A stretch of DNA of 64,000 nucleotides, from contig JBBPUQ010000006.1 of NCBI GenBank assembly GCA_038501195.1, positions 434,001-498,000 on the forward strand, given 5' to 3'. This DNA is from Nemania diffusa (Eukaryota; Ascomycota; Sordariomycetes; Xylariales; Xylariaceae). Shown piece after piece: positions 47,353 through 58,080 of this stretch; positions within the stretch are counted from its first letter, which is position 1; each line of letters starts with the position of its first letter. Position numbers and translations under genes: made by a program. Below the pieces are notes generated by a model. That model was not told the origin of the DNA. It saw only the letters and a program-made list of their open reading frames with translations, and searched no databases.

Positions 47353-49389
47353 ATGGCAACCATTTCTGAAGCTCACTCGCGCTCCGAAATCTACTCTCCC
47401 CTTGACCCTACACGGTCCGAAGTCCGGTTCATCGAGATTATGCCCTCTACTACAAATGACCAACGGGTATCGTGCCGCCTTCAAACTATGGAATTACGTG
47501 AAGATATTCCCTACGCTGCGCTTTCATATGTCTGGGGCGATTCAGAAGTTAGAGAGGACATCACGGTCAATGGGGTGAACCTACCTATAACGGTCAACCT
47601 TGCCTCTGCACTTCAGCACTTTAGGAAGAATGGGTTACCATATAATGAGGAAACTGGAAAGCTAAACCGTTTATGGGTTGATGCTATTTGCATTAACCAG
47701 GCCGACATGAAGGAGAAAAGCCACCAAGTGCCTCTTATGGGGAAGCTATACGAAAACGCATCAGCGGTTCTCTCGTGGCTTGGCACTCCTGATTCTAACC
47801 ATCACGATGAGGCACTTCACATCATCCATGACATTGCGCCTATCATTGGGGTAACACGGGATTGCCCTTACACTGAACCTCGTGCTGAGCTAATACATGC
47901 CGGCTTCGAATGGCTGAAATCTACCCTGGGCCCTTTAGTGGATCGTAACACCCAGGGCTTATCTAGAACATGGGTGCCTCTTGTGAATCTTCGGGGTAGC
48001 GTGTACTGGGTGAGGGTCTGGATTGTGCAAGAGATGGTTATGGCTAAATCGAACTGGGCTCATTGGTTCGTTTGTGGTGACGGAATCGCCACTTTTGCAG
48101 AAGTCTATACGTTTAGCCATTTCATGGCATTAATTGGCGAAACTGTCTTTCCAGAGAATAACATACCACTAGAAGATGCAATGTGGAGAGATATGACCAA
48201 GGAAATGGGTAGGATGCGTGGAATAGACCATGCAGTGATGATGAGGAAAGCCGTGAGACCTCGAGATGACATCCCCTCACTTCATATATTCCACGTTGCG
48301 TGCTCGATTAGCCATCATTGCTCAGCTACCCAGCCTCACGACTACATCTACGCTCTATTAGGGCTTGTCCCGCAAAGCAATATCAAAATGGACTATGAGA
48401 AGCCGGTAAGGGATGTTTACCTTAGCGCCGCTGCCTCCTCTTTGGATGGCCGGTGGAGAATTTTGGAGTTGGCTGGGCGCGGATTCGATGCTTACAACAA
48501 CTATAAACTCCCATCGTGGGTCCCTGATCTCACCGAACAACCAGGGATGGGTTTCAGAGATGGGCGCGAAAACCGCAATCCTCTCTTCAATATGGAGACA
48601 CTGCCTCCTCCTCAAAGTGCCGCAAGTGGTGCTCTCCGAATTCATGGTGCAAGTTGTTCCGGTGTCAAGATTATTAAGCCCCTCGCTTTCCGCAGCGCCA
48701 AAGAAAATAATTGCAAGCTCCTATATCAGCTTTGTGTGGACTACCTTGTAGATTTTTTCACCCCCCGCCAGTTGATGCGAGAGGGATTACACCGGCTGGC
48801 TAGGCATTTGGCCGGAAGGTCCGACGGGGTGGGACCGTTGAAAACCTTATTCGAAGTTCTGGATTGGGAGAGAAAGGATTCGAGAACGAAAACTCAGAAG
48901 TTTGTTGAACTATCGGGCCGAGAACTTTCCTCGACGGCTTGGGCCTTTTTTAATCTACTCCTGGTTCATGACGCACTTACACAAGAGGAGGAAGAATGTG
49001 CGAAGAAAAGACTCGGGGTGTCGGACCTAGGCTCGTTGATGGCCAGCATGTTCATTGATTGTTATGGCTTGTCGGTGAATGTCGCGGAGCAAGATTTTGC
49101 GGGAAGAGTAGAATTGGAATTATGGACCGCAAACTTGATAAATACGACCTTGTTTAAAACAGATACAGGGCTCTTGGGAATAGGACCTCCCATGATAAGT
49201 GTTGGGGACCTTCTATATGTTGTTCAGGACCACAGTCTTCCGGTACTCCTCAGGAGGGTTGCAGAAGGAGATGGGGCTTCCCATCTAGAACATGTGGGCT
49301 GTTGCTATGTACTGGGACTTTCCGACGGCGAGCCGGCTGGGATGATAGAGAGTGGCAATTTGATAATTGAGGAACTTGAGATACAGTAA
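47353..49389 (+). CDS. HET-domain (heterokaryon incompatibility) protein, intact
   Basis: Single exon, 678 aa. The HET domain is clear: YAALSYVWGDSEVRED (54-69), NGVNLPITVNLASAL (73-87), LWVDAICINQADMKEKSHQV (107-126), and YENASAVLSWLG (133-144). WVRVWIVQEMVMAK follows near residue 220. The downstream half has the usual variable region, with DYIYALLGLVPQ and YKLPSWVPDL. HET proteins act in non-self recognition after hyphal fusion and can trigger cell death; the specific role of this one is unknown. It precedes, in the same orientation, a second HET gene that is disrupted by a transposon. It lies between two inverted repeat copies (44326..44413 and 49727..49836). Confidence 0.93.
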   Translation: MATISEAHSRSEIYSPLDPTRSEVRFIEIMPSTTNDQRVSCRLQTMELREDIPYAALSYVWGDSEVREDITVNGVNLPITVNLASALQHFRKNGLPYNEETGKLNRLWVDAICINQADMKEKSHQVPLMGKLYENASAVLSWLGTPDSNHHDEALHIIHDIAPIIGVTRDCPYTEPRAELIHAGFEWLKSTLGPLVDRNTQGLSRTWVPLVNLRGSVYWVRVWIVQEMVMAKSNWAHWFVCGDGIATFAEVYTFSHFMALIGETVFPENNIPLEDAMWRDMTKEMGRMRGIDHAVMMRKAVRPRDDIPSLHIFHVACSISHHCSATQPHDYIYALLGLVPQSNIKMDYEKPVRDVYLSAAASSLDGRWRILELAGRGFDAYNNYKLPSWVPDLTEQPGMGFRDGRENRNPLFNMETLPPPQSAASGALRIHGASCSGVKIIKPLAFRSAKENNCKLLYQLCVDYLVDFFTPRQLMREGLHRLARHLAGRSDGVGPLKTLFEVLDWERKDSRTKTQKFVELSGRELSSTAWAFFNLLLVHDALTQEEEECAKKRLGVSDLGSLMASMFIDCYGLSVNVAEQDFAGRVELELWTANLINTTLFKTDTGLLGIGPPMISVGDLLYVVQDHSLPVLLRRVAEGDGASHLEHVGCCYVLGLSDGEPAGMIESGNLIIEELEIQ

Positions 49390-49936
49390 AAGGTTATTGT
49401 AAGTCACGACTGGGTGGCTGAGACAGGTGGCGGGTGGTTTGACCTCAGCTACAAGGGCTCCTCGGGTTGCTATGGCCCTTAGACCTAGTGGACCTATTGA
49501 AAGGAGGACCTTTGGACCTACTAAAAGAGTAGCCAAAAGGTTGAACTTAACCCTTATTGGTAGCATGACTTGGCCTTTTAACAACAGCCGACGCTAGCAT
49601 GTCTCTTTGTTGTTTTTTTCTTACGTGGTTAGCTTGGGAGTTTGTTATATACTAAAGTACAATTTATTATATAAAACTTATAAAGGTGGTTTTTAAAAGT
49701 TTTTTTAATTAAAAATTATCTTTTTGCTAGCTAATAAATAAAAAAAATTAAAAAAAATCTAAGGTCCTGATGACCTAATTAACTTAACGTCCCCCCCCCC
49801 CCCCCCTCCCTACCACAGTGTTGCGCGCACCGTCTCACTGCCTACTTAGTGATGTTGGGGTTACCGTATCGTGATACTCGCATCGGTCTCGGTTGGCATG
49901 GTGTGTGCATGTACACGTCGCTTTAAATTCTCAAAA
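49390..49936. other. spacer between the two HET genes
   Basis: About 550 bp. AT-rich sequence leads into the right copy of the inverted repeat with a 16-C run, then the leader of the second HET gene. No gene seen. Confidence 0.5.
49727..49836 (-). repeat. right copy of dispersed inverted repeat, with poly-C tract
   Basis: Reverse complement of the 44326..44413 repeat, with an expanded C run at 49791..49806 where the left copy has only aggggat-like sequence. Words in common include ctagctaataaat, ggtcctgatgacctaa and tgttgcgcgcaccgtctc. Confidence 0.6.
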
Positions 49937-51424
49937 ATGCCTGGCCCAGCGTATCACTATTCTGAGCTTCCCGACAGTCAGTATATACGGCTTGGTAGGA
50001 TTCTTGATACATCCTTATGCAGTAAGCCAGTGGTTGATCACCGCGCATACCTGCGTCTAACGCTTGAGCAATTTTCACTATCCGAAATCCCACAGTATAG
50101 GGCGCTTTCATATACGTGGGGCCCCCCAACCGGGCATAGAGAATCCTATGCAGATGATGATATGATACCTCTATACATCGACGGGCAGGAACACAGCGTG
50201 TCCCCCAATCTCTTTGATGCGCTGCTGCAACTGGGGGGGTCGTACGGCAGTGAGTGGTTCTGGATCGATGCCTTTTGCATCAATCAAATCGACCTTGAGG
50301 AGCGTCGGCTTCAAGTCAATATCATGGACAAGATCTACGGGCAGGCGGAAGAAGTCATGATCTGGCTTGGCCCCTCCAATGACGCCAGCGAGGAGGTCTT
50401 CAAGCTCGTTCGACAAATATCCCGACTTGACCGGTCGATGATTGAAAGGTTTGGGTACCATCTCGATCCCGTTATGCTGTGTGATTTAGGGCTCCCGCAT
50501 CCAGGTTCCGGGGTCTGGAGGAATTTCCTGGAACTCTACGAGATGCGATGGTTTCACCGTATCTGGGTTATTCAGGAGGTTGTGCTTGCGAAATATGCCG
50601 TGGCACACTGGGGGCGTTTGACAATGCCGTGGAAGGACCTTCTCGCGGGATCACAGATATTCTTACCCAATCGGCTTCGAAAGTCCTTATTTTCGAAGAC
50701 CTCAGATCGTGAAACTGAAGAAAATCTCTCTCTCGGAAGGAATGCTCTTCGCATTGAGTCAACCCAGGACGCGTGCATTCTCGGACATGAACGAAGAGCA
50801 TTTGTGGCAGAGCTCTCAACCGGTGTTCGCGGCCTTAAAATGCCCGGACAGGTTCTGTTGCATTTGATGCACATGGCGAGGGACTTCCACTGTAGCGACC
50901 AGAGAGACAGAGTCTACTCTCTTCTCGGACTTGCTACCTACGTGTCGAAACTTCGCAAGTTGCCTGGGATTCAGATCGTGGCGGACTATAGCGATACGAA
51001 TACCCCTGCTATGGTCTTGACTCTGGTTGCGACGATCGTTATTCGAGAATGCAACTGCTTAGGGATCATTTCTCAGGTTACTGACCCAACTTATCGCCAG
51101 ATTCCTGGTCTTCCATCTTGGGTGCCAGATTTCATGGGAGGACCGAATTATTCCCTAGGACGCAAATCAAGCTTTGACGCATCTGGGTTCAAGTCAGACG
51201 GGCAACGAGAGTTTCGTATCGAGAACCATTTCCTCTTCACCCACGGCGTTCGAGTCGGCCGACTAGAGGAAGTCGTTTCTGCACGACATAACAACAGCTT
51301 TGATAGACTGAGCGCTATGCTAAGAATAGCCTTGCGTAGTTGCGCCCCAAGACATGTAGATAGAATAGAAGCTCTCTGGCGCACGATGATCTGGGACGTT
51401 TATGGCAGCGCTGAACACAGGTAA
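49937..51424 (+). pseudogene. second HET-domain gene, 5' part, broken by a hAT-like insertion
   Basis: The HET domain is intact: YRALSYTWGPP (54-64), DGQEHSVSPNLFDAL (82-96), WFWIDAFCINQIDLEERRLQ (107-126), and YGQAEEVMIWLG (134-145). WFHRIWVIQEVVLAKYAVAH and DRVYSLLGLA follow. Native sequence runs to 51405; the reading frame then continues six codons into the element and stops at 51424. The 5' part carries 489 full codons. The remaining C-terminal part is at 58517..59045. Removing the element and one copy of the 8-bp duplication gives 1998 bases, exactly 666 codons, without frameshift. The break looks recent, since both halves are otherwise undamaged. The present allele would make a truncated protein keeping the HET domain. 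Confidence 0.9.
51398..51405. repeat. left target-site duplication of the hAT-like element
   Basis: The 8-bp word GTTTATGG abuts the left end of the element and recurs exactly at 58509..58516. Confidence 0.9.
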
Positions 51425-51639
51425 AACAAGTCAAATAATAGCCTCTTGACTTGTTTTGCTTTGATTGATCGCAAAAAGCGCTTATTTGACTTGTTTGGTT
51501 GAATCTATTGTTTTGATTGAACAGTTATTTGATCAAATAAATCAAATAAAATCGGGTGCATTAGGTGCGTCAGTTAGTTAGGGTTAAAACTTTCGATTTT
51601 TTGTATTGCTTTTTATAAACCGCTTTAGTTACTTCGTAA

Positions 51640-51742
51640 GGGTCGGAGAGTCGGCAGTTTGTAGGGTCAAAGGGTCAGAAGGTCGTAGAGTTGTAAGATC
51701 GAAAAGTTATAAGGTCGTAAGGTCGAAAAAGATCGTGAGGTT
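51640..51742. repeat. imperfect aaggtcgta-type tandem repeat
   Basis: Short units of about 11-13 bp built on gggtc, aggtcgta and gatcgaaaag repeat through the left arm of the hAT-like element. They are imperfect and non-coding. Confidence 0.5.
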
Positions 51743-51779
51743 AAAAAACGTTGTAAAATTGCTGTAAAAAAGTAGGTGT

Positions 51780-51990
51780 AGTACTTAGATAGGTAGTAGT
51801 AAATATAGTAGTAGATAAAGTAGTAGATAAAATAGTAGATAGGGTAGTAGGTAAAGTGGTAGATAGGGTGGTAGGTAGGTAAGGTGATAGGAAGTAGAGT
51901 GGTAGGAAGTATTTAGGTTGGTAAGTAGGGTAGTAGATAGGGTGGTAAAAAGTAGGTTAGTAAATAGGGTGGTAGGTAAGGTAGTAAGAA
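51780..51990. repeat. gtagtagatagg-type minisatellite
   Basis: Tandem imperfect units of about 12-17 bp around gtagtagata and ggtggtaggtaa fill this stretch of the hAT-like element. Related sequence (gtagataaagtggtaaaaagtag) resumes at 58131, on the far side of the nested element. The nested element therefore appears to have inserted into the repeat tract. Confidence 0.7.
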
Positions 51991-52196
51991 GTACCGCCAA
52001 AGCTCAACCAACTAGGTTCGGCCCTAATGCAGCCAAGGACGCCTAAACCATAAAGGGAGAAGGCTCTGCATTAGCTAATACTACTAAATTTATATAGAAA
52101 CCTAAAATATTAGTAGGGCTTCTAATATGTTTTATTGTCGTAATCGCGTTTTTAGGCTTCTACTTATTTACTTTCTTAACTTGTACCCTTTCTAAC

Positions 52197-52436
52197 TAGC
52201 CTGTAGGCTTTCTGACCTGTTTTTTTAGCCTGTAGGCTTCCTGTGCGTTTTTATAGCCTGTAGGCTTCCTGTGCGTTTTCTTAGCCTGTAGGCTTCCTGT
52301 GCGTTTTCTTAGCCTGTAGGCTTTCTGTGCGTTTTTCTAGCCCTAGCCTGTAGGCTTTCTGTGCGTTTTTCTAGCCTTAGCTTGTAGACTTTTTGTGTGT
52401 TTTTCTAGCCTGTAGGCTTTTTGTGTGTTTTTTTAG
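52197..52436. repeat. 28-34-bp minisatellite, eight units
   Basis: Eight units begin ctgtaggct at 52201, 52230, 52258, 52286, 52314, 52348, 52381 (diverged) and 52410. The spacing is 28-29 bp in most and 33-34 bp where ccctag or ccttag is added. Each unit continues ttcctgtgcgttttt. Later units show C-to-T changes. It lies near the left end of the nested element. Confidence 0.8.
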
Positions 52437-52439
52437 CCT

Positions 52440-54213
52440 ATATGTTTTTTAGACGTTAAATTGTTGTTTTTTTTTGCAATAAAATTGACTTCTGTATAGT
52501 ATTTTATAGCTTTTAATATAGCTTTTTGAAATAGTTTTTATATCTGTTTTTTTTTTAAAGTAACTAAGCTTTAAACAGCTATTTATTAATAGAACTAATT
52601 ATAAACTTTCGAAATTGATAAAAAAGTTTTAAAAATTGTACTTAAAGCATAAAAAAGTCGAAATATTGCTATTTATTAAAAACTATTATATATTATTTAA
52701 ACAAAACAAAAAAAGTTAATTGTAAAAGTTTTTATTTAGTTAAACTTTATTAAAAGTTTTTATTGTTAAAAAAAGCTTTTAGCGACTGTTTTTTCAAAAA
52801 ATAGCTTTTTATTTTAAAATAAATAATAAAAATACTATAATAAACTAGTAGTTAAAACAAAATCAAATATTTAGTAATTATATATTTAAATATAGCTTTA
52901 AATAGTTTAAATTAAAATTAAAGCTTTAAATAAACTTTTGTTTTTATAAGTAACAGAAAAAGCTAGTTTTAAAAAAGTAGTTTAAAAAAAAAGCTGTAGC
53001 TATTTTTAAAGCTTTATATTTTAACTGTAGTAGCTTATTTGTTTTTTTAAACGGCTAATTTAAAAGCTTTTTTTACTAGCACAAAATAATTTGTTGCTAA
53101 ATTATTTATGCAGTTATAAAAGTGTTTAAAAAAGTTATTTGTTATATAAACTTATTTTTATAGTTTATAAAAAAAAATTTAAAAAAAGATTAGTTTTAGT
53201 AAAATATTGCTTTAATAAGCGATTTTATCGAAAGGTTTAGTTTTAAAAAATATATATTTAATTTAATTATTAATTTAAATAAAATGCTTATATTTTTTAA
53301 ATTTTTAAATAGTTATATATATAACTATATAAATATATAATTAATTTAAAAAAAGTTAAAAAAAAACAGCTAAAGTAAAAAATAAGCTATTTTAGTATTA
53401 TTTTTTTTAATAAACAAGTTATATACTAAAAAACTAAAACTTTTGATTATTTTTTATAGTAAAAAAATAGTTTTTATTAAAAAAAAACATTAATACTATT
53501 AAAGCATTAATATAAAATTTAATGTAATAGTTTATAATAATAAAAACTTCTTTAAAAATTAAATTAAGTCTAATTTAGTTGTTTATATATATAAAAAGCT
53601 TTATATATTAATAATTGATATAGCTACTTTTTATAAAATTAAAAAAGTTAAAAATATTTTTAAAAAAACGAAAGTTTTGTTAGCTTTAATTTTACTAAGT
53701 TTAATAGCTTATTTTTAATTTTTAGATGTAAGTTTTAACAGCTTTTTCAAAAACTAGCTTTGAAAAAAATTAAACCTATATTTAAAAAAGTTAAAAAAGT
53801 TAAAATATCTACTTAAAAAATAGACTTTAAGCTAAAAAAAAGTTATAACAACTTATATAGTAAATAATATTTAAAATTGCATTTTTATATTTATAAATTA
53901 AACATTAGTTACAAGCTTATTTATAAAAACAAATATTTTAATTTATTTTAACAAACAAAATAATTTTAAAATTAGTATTAAAAGCATCAATTTAAACAAT
54001 TTATAGTTTAATAACTAGTACTAATATCTAAATTTGCAAAAAAACTATAATATTATTAAAGCTTATATAGCTTTAAATAAAAAAAAAGCTTTTGTAATAA
54101 CTAAAAAAGCTTTAAAATTATTATTTAATAATTATAAAAAGCTTAAAAATAAAGTTTTAAAATAAAAGTATAATTTATAAGAGCTAGCAATTAATAATAT
54201 TAAAATAACTATA
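52440..54213. other. very AT-rich decayed interior of the nested element
   Basis: Almost entirely A and T, with recurrent agcttt and ttaaaaa words and no open frame of note. This fits long-term RIP of repeated DNA. No intact domain can be read. Confidence 0.6.
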
Positions 54214-54475
54214 TGTAAAGGGTGTGCAAGAGCACAGAGCGCAGTACGCAGAGCCAAAAGCCAGAAAAGGCTGTAGAAGCAGTAGAATTGGTAAAATAGT
54301 AAGATTGATGTGTTAAAAAAAAAGTAGGTAGATTTGGCAGAGCCAGGGTCCTTAGCTATATAAGTTGGTGGGCTAAGTGTACAAGCTAGTTAGGTGATTG
54401 TAAGTTAAGTAACTGCAGTTTAAGTGCTTGATTTACAGGTTAAGTAATTAACAGACTTTTTTAAGTACTATAACA
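54214..54475. repeat. LTR copy 1 (262 bp)
   Basis: Starts tgtaaagggtgtgcaag and ends tactataaca, giving the tg...ca ends of an LTR. It aligns end to end with 55579..55840 and 56951..57212, all exactly 262 bp. This copy retains the most G and C in its left half. Confidence 0.75.
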
Positions 54476-54679
54476 AAATACTGAGTAATAAATAAAACTT
54501 TAGTAATTTTACTAACTTTAATTAATTAATTTAATATATTTTATGTTTTAATATTAACGTTTTAATGCTGTTGTTTTAACGCTGCTATTTTAATACTGCT
54601 GTTTTAATGTTTTTGTTTTAAAGCTATTTTAAAATTTTAGTTTTATATTTTAGTTTTTAACTATATAACTAGTTATATT

Positions 54680-54764
54680 TACAAATAAATTTATAAACAG
54701 GTTTATAAATAAGTTTATAAATAAGTTTGTAAATAAGTTTGCAAATAAGTTTGTAAATAAGTTT
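54680..54764. repeat. 12-bp tandem array (aaataagttt) in first internal region
   Basis: Several copies of aaataagtttg/t/a in tandem. The same array is found at 56052..56138 in the second internal region, confirming homology of the two. Confidence 0.7.
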
Positions 54765-55578
54765 AATTAACTAAAAAAGTTTAAAAAACTAAAAAAGTTT
54801 ATAAAACTAAAAAAATTTAGTAATAAATTTAGTAACTAAATAATTTATATAATTAACTAAGTTTTATTAATTAGTTTATAAAATTAGCAGTAATATAAAA
54901 AAAATAATTAAATAACTGTGTTTAAGTTAATTAATATAAATTTATATAATATATAAATTAAATTTAAAGTTTTATTATTTTAAAACTATTAAAAAGTTTA
55001 ATAATATAATATATTGTTATTATTAAAAGTTATATATATATTAGCTCAATTTAAAATATTAAAATAATTAACTAAATTTTAATATATTTAAATTATTGTA
55101 ATAAATATAAACGCTAATATATTGTATATATATAAAATACTGTAATAAAAATACAAATGTTAACAGATTAAATGTTTAAAAAATAAAGCAACAAGTACTA
55201 ATATATTATATATTTAAAACAAAAAATAGTTTAGTTTTAGTATAAATAGTTAATTAAAATATTATAAATAGTAACTATTTAGTTAACGTTATATATTAAT
55301 TAATTAAAAGTATTTTTTATAACAATAATGTATAAATTATATATATATTAGTTTAGTTTGTAATTATATTTATATAAAAAAAATTTGTTAAATTTATATA
55401 ACAATAATTGTATATATTATTTTTAGTTATAAATAATAATTTTAAACTATTAAATATTTTAAAGCTATTGTTGTTAAAATTTTTGTAATAATATATTAAC
55501 AAAATAAAACAAAGTTTAAATAATAATTAGTTTAAATATAGTTTAGTTTTAACTAATTATTTTAATAAAAGTACTATT

Positions 55579-55840
55579 TATAAAAAGTATATAAAAGTAT
55601 AAAGCGCAGTATATAAAACTAAAAGTTAAAAAAAGCTGTAAAAGCAGTAGAATTAATAAAATAATAAAATTAATATATTAAAAAAAAAGTAAATAGATTT
55701 AGTAGAGCTAAAGTTTTTAATTATATAAGTTGGTAAGCTAGGTGTACAAGCTAGTTAAATAACTGCAAATTAAATAATTATAGTTTAAGTGCTTAATTTA
55801 TAAATTAAATAACTAATAAACTTTTTTAAATACTGTAATA
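55579..55840. repeat. LTR copy 2 (262 bp, shared central LTR)
   Basis: Matches copy 1 along its full length but begins tataaaaagtatat and ends tactgtaata; the terminal tg and ca are lost to G-to-A and C-to-T changes. Confidence 0.72.
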
Positions 55841-56051
55841 AAATACTAAGTAATAAATAAAACTTTAATAACTTTATTAATTTTAATTAATTAATTTAAT
55901 ATATTTTATATTTTAATGCTAATGTTTTAATACTATTGTTTTAACGCTGCTGTTTTAACACTGCTGTTTTAATACTTTTGTTTTAAAACTGTTTTAAAAT
56001 TTTAATTTTATATTTTAATTTTTAATTTTTAATTATATAATTAGTTATATT

Positions 56052-56138
56052 TACAAATAAGTTTATAAATAAGTTTACAAATAAGTTTATAAATAAGTTT
56101 ATAAATAAGTTTATAAATAAATTTATAAATAAGTTTAA
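56052..56138. repeat. 12-bp tandem array (aaataagttt) in second internal region
   Basis: Counterpart of the array at 54680..54764, with ataaataagttt units and further A/T drift. Confidence 0.65.
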
Positions 56139-56950
56139 TTAATTAAAAAAGTTTAAAAAATTAAAAAAGTTTATAAAACTAAAAAAGTTTAATAATAAAT
56201 TTAATAGTTAAATAACTTATATAATTAATTAAATTTTGTTAATTAGTTTGTAAAACTAATAACAATATAAAAAAAATAGTTAAATAACTATGTTTAAATT
56301 AATTAGTACAAATTTATACAATATATAAATTAAATTTAAAGTTTTATTATTTTAAAGCTATTAAAAAGTTTAATAATATAATATATTGTTATTATTAAAA
56401 ACTATATATATATTAGCTCGATTTAAAACGTTAAAATAATTAACTAAATTTTAATATATTTAAATTATTATAATAAATATAAATGCTAATATATTATATA
56501 TATATAAAATATTATAACAAAAATATAAACGTTAACAAGTTAAATATTTAAAAAGTAAAGTAACAAATATTAATATGTTATATATTTAAAACAAAAAATA
56601 GTTTAGTTTTAATATAAACAGCTAATTAAAACATTATAAATAGTAGCTATTTAGCTAATGTTATATATTAATTAGTTAAAAGTACTTTTTATAACAGCAA
56701 TATATAAACTATATATATATTAGTTTAATTTATAACTATATTTATATAAAAAAAATTTGTTAAATTTATATAGTAATAGCTATATATATTATTTTTAGTT
56801 ATAAATAGTAGTTTTGAACTATTAAATATTTTAAAGCTGTTGTTATTAAAATTTTTGCAACAGTATACTAATAAAATAAAACAAAATTTAAGTAATAATT
56901 AGTTTAAATATAGTTTAATTTTAACTAACTACTTTAATAAAAGTACTATT

Positions 56951-57212
56951 TATAAAAAGTATGTAAAAGTATAAAGCGTAGTATATAGAACTAAAAGTTA
57001 AAAAAAGCTATAAAAACAATAGAATTAATAAAATAATAAGATTAATATGTTAAAAAAAAAATAGGTAGATTTAGCAAAGCTAGAGTTTTTGGCTATATAA
57101 GTTAGTAAGCTAGGTGTATAAGCTAGTCAAGTGACTGCAGGTCAGGTAACTGCAGTCTAAGTGCTTAACCTATAGGTCAAGTAACCAATAAACCCCCTTG
57201 GGTACTGTAACA
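56951..57212. repeat. LTR copy 3 (262 bp)
   Basis: Begins tataaaaagtatg and ends gggtactgtaaca. Its right half preserves C and G bases (for example gactgcaggtcaggtaactg) that are T or A in copy 2. Confidence 0.75.
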
Positions 57213-58080
57213 TTATAGTTAAAAAGCTAAAAGTTTATAATCAAAAATAAGCTTTTAAAATTATTACAGCTACTTAAATTATATTAAAACTTTAGTAAAA
57301 CCTGCTATTATTTAATATTATTACTATAACTTTACTATAACTTATATTATTTAGCGTTTATAAATTTAAAAAAGACTTTATTAAAAACTTTATAAAAGAT
57401 TTTATAAAAGACTTTATTAAAAACTTTATTAAAAAATTAAACGAAAAAAACAACACTATATTGCTTTATAATTTACTAATATAAAAAGACTTTTAGCAAT
57501 ATTTTATTCTAAATCGTACATTTTAAAGCCTTTTAAAAGCTATATAAAAAAGCTTTATTTTTATATTTTTATTTATTATATAATAAATCTATATATTTAA
57601 ATACACTTTTTACTACTAGGTCTAATTATATATAAATGTTATAAAGCTTTTATAACAACTTTTATGATTTTTTGTTATAATAACTAATTAGCAGCTAAAA
57701 AATAAGCTAACAAACTTTAGTTTATAAGTTTTACCAGGGTTAAAAAAGTAATACAAGAAAAAATAACTAGCTATATTTAGAAATATTTTTATTAATTAAA
57801 AAAAACATGTAAAATTTATATATATATAAACTATATTAATAAATATAAATATTAAATTTAGTGCTATATTAATGCTATAAGCTATAGTAAAATTAGTAAT
57901 ATAAGCTTGTTATAAGCTTAATTTGTAAATATTTAATATTAATTAGCAAACAAGTTGAAGTTTTACTTATAAAATATTAAATAAAAGCTAAAATAAGTAG
58001 CTAAACTAATAAAAAAAGCTTTAAGATTATAAAAGTAACATTGAAAATAAACATAGAAACTATTTTTTAGAGGGTTTAGG
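57213..58080. other. very AT-rich decayed interior of the nested element, right side
   Basis: Continues the A/T-only character of 52440..54213, with no readable frame. Ends near the inverted terminus of the nested element. Confidence 0.55.

Larger units (their letters stand above)
54214..57212. mobile_element. three-LTR retrotransposon chain (LTR-int-LTR-int-LTR), RIP-eroded
   Basis: Three 262-bp LTR-like copies begin at 54214, 55579 and 56951. They are separated by two internal regions of 1103 and 1110 bp that also resemble each other (shared taatgctattgttttaac-like repeats and a 12-bp aaataagttt tandem array). Copies differ mainly by C-to-T and G-to-A changes. The left flank ctata and right flank ttata are compatible with a 5-bp duplication with one C-to-T change. 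The internal regions have no gag or pol frame, so this is a short non-autonomous element, or one too eroded to read, duplicated in tandem by sharing a central LTR. Confidence 0.65.

Noticed and set aside
51406..51413. CAGCGCTG as the target-site duplication of the hAT-like element
   Set aside because: It is palindromic and part of the inverted ends. GTTTATGG immediately outside is a true direct repeat, and only that choice rejoins the HET halves in frame.
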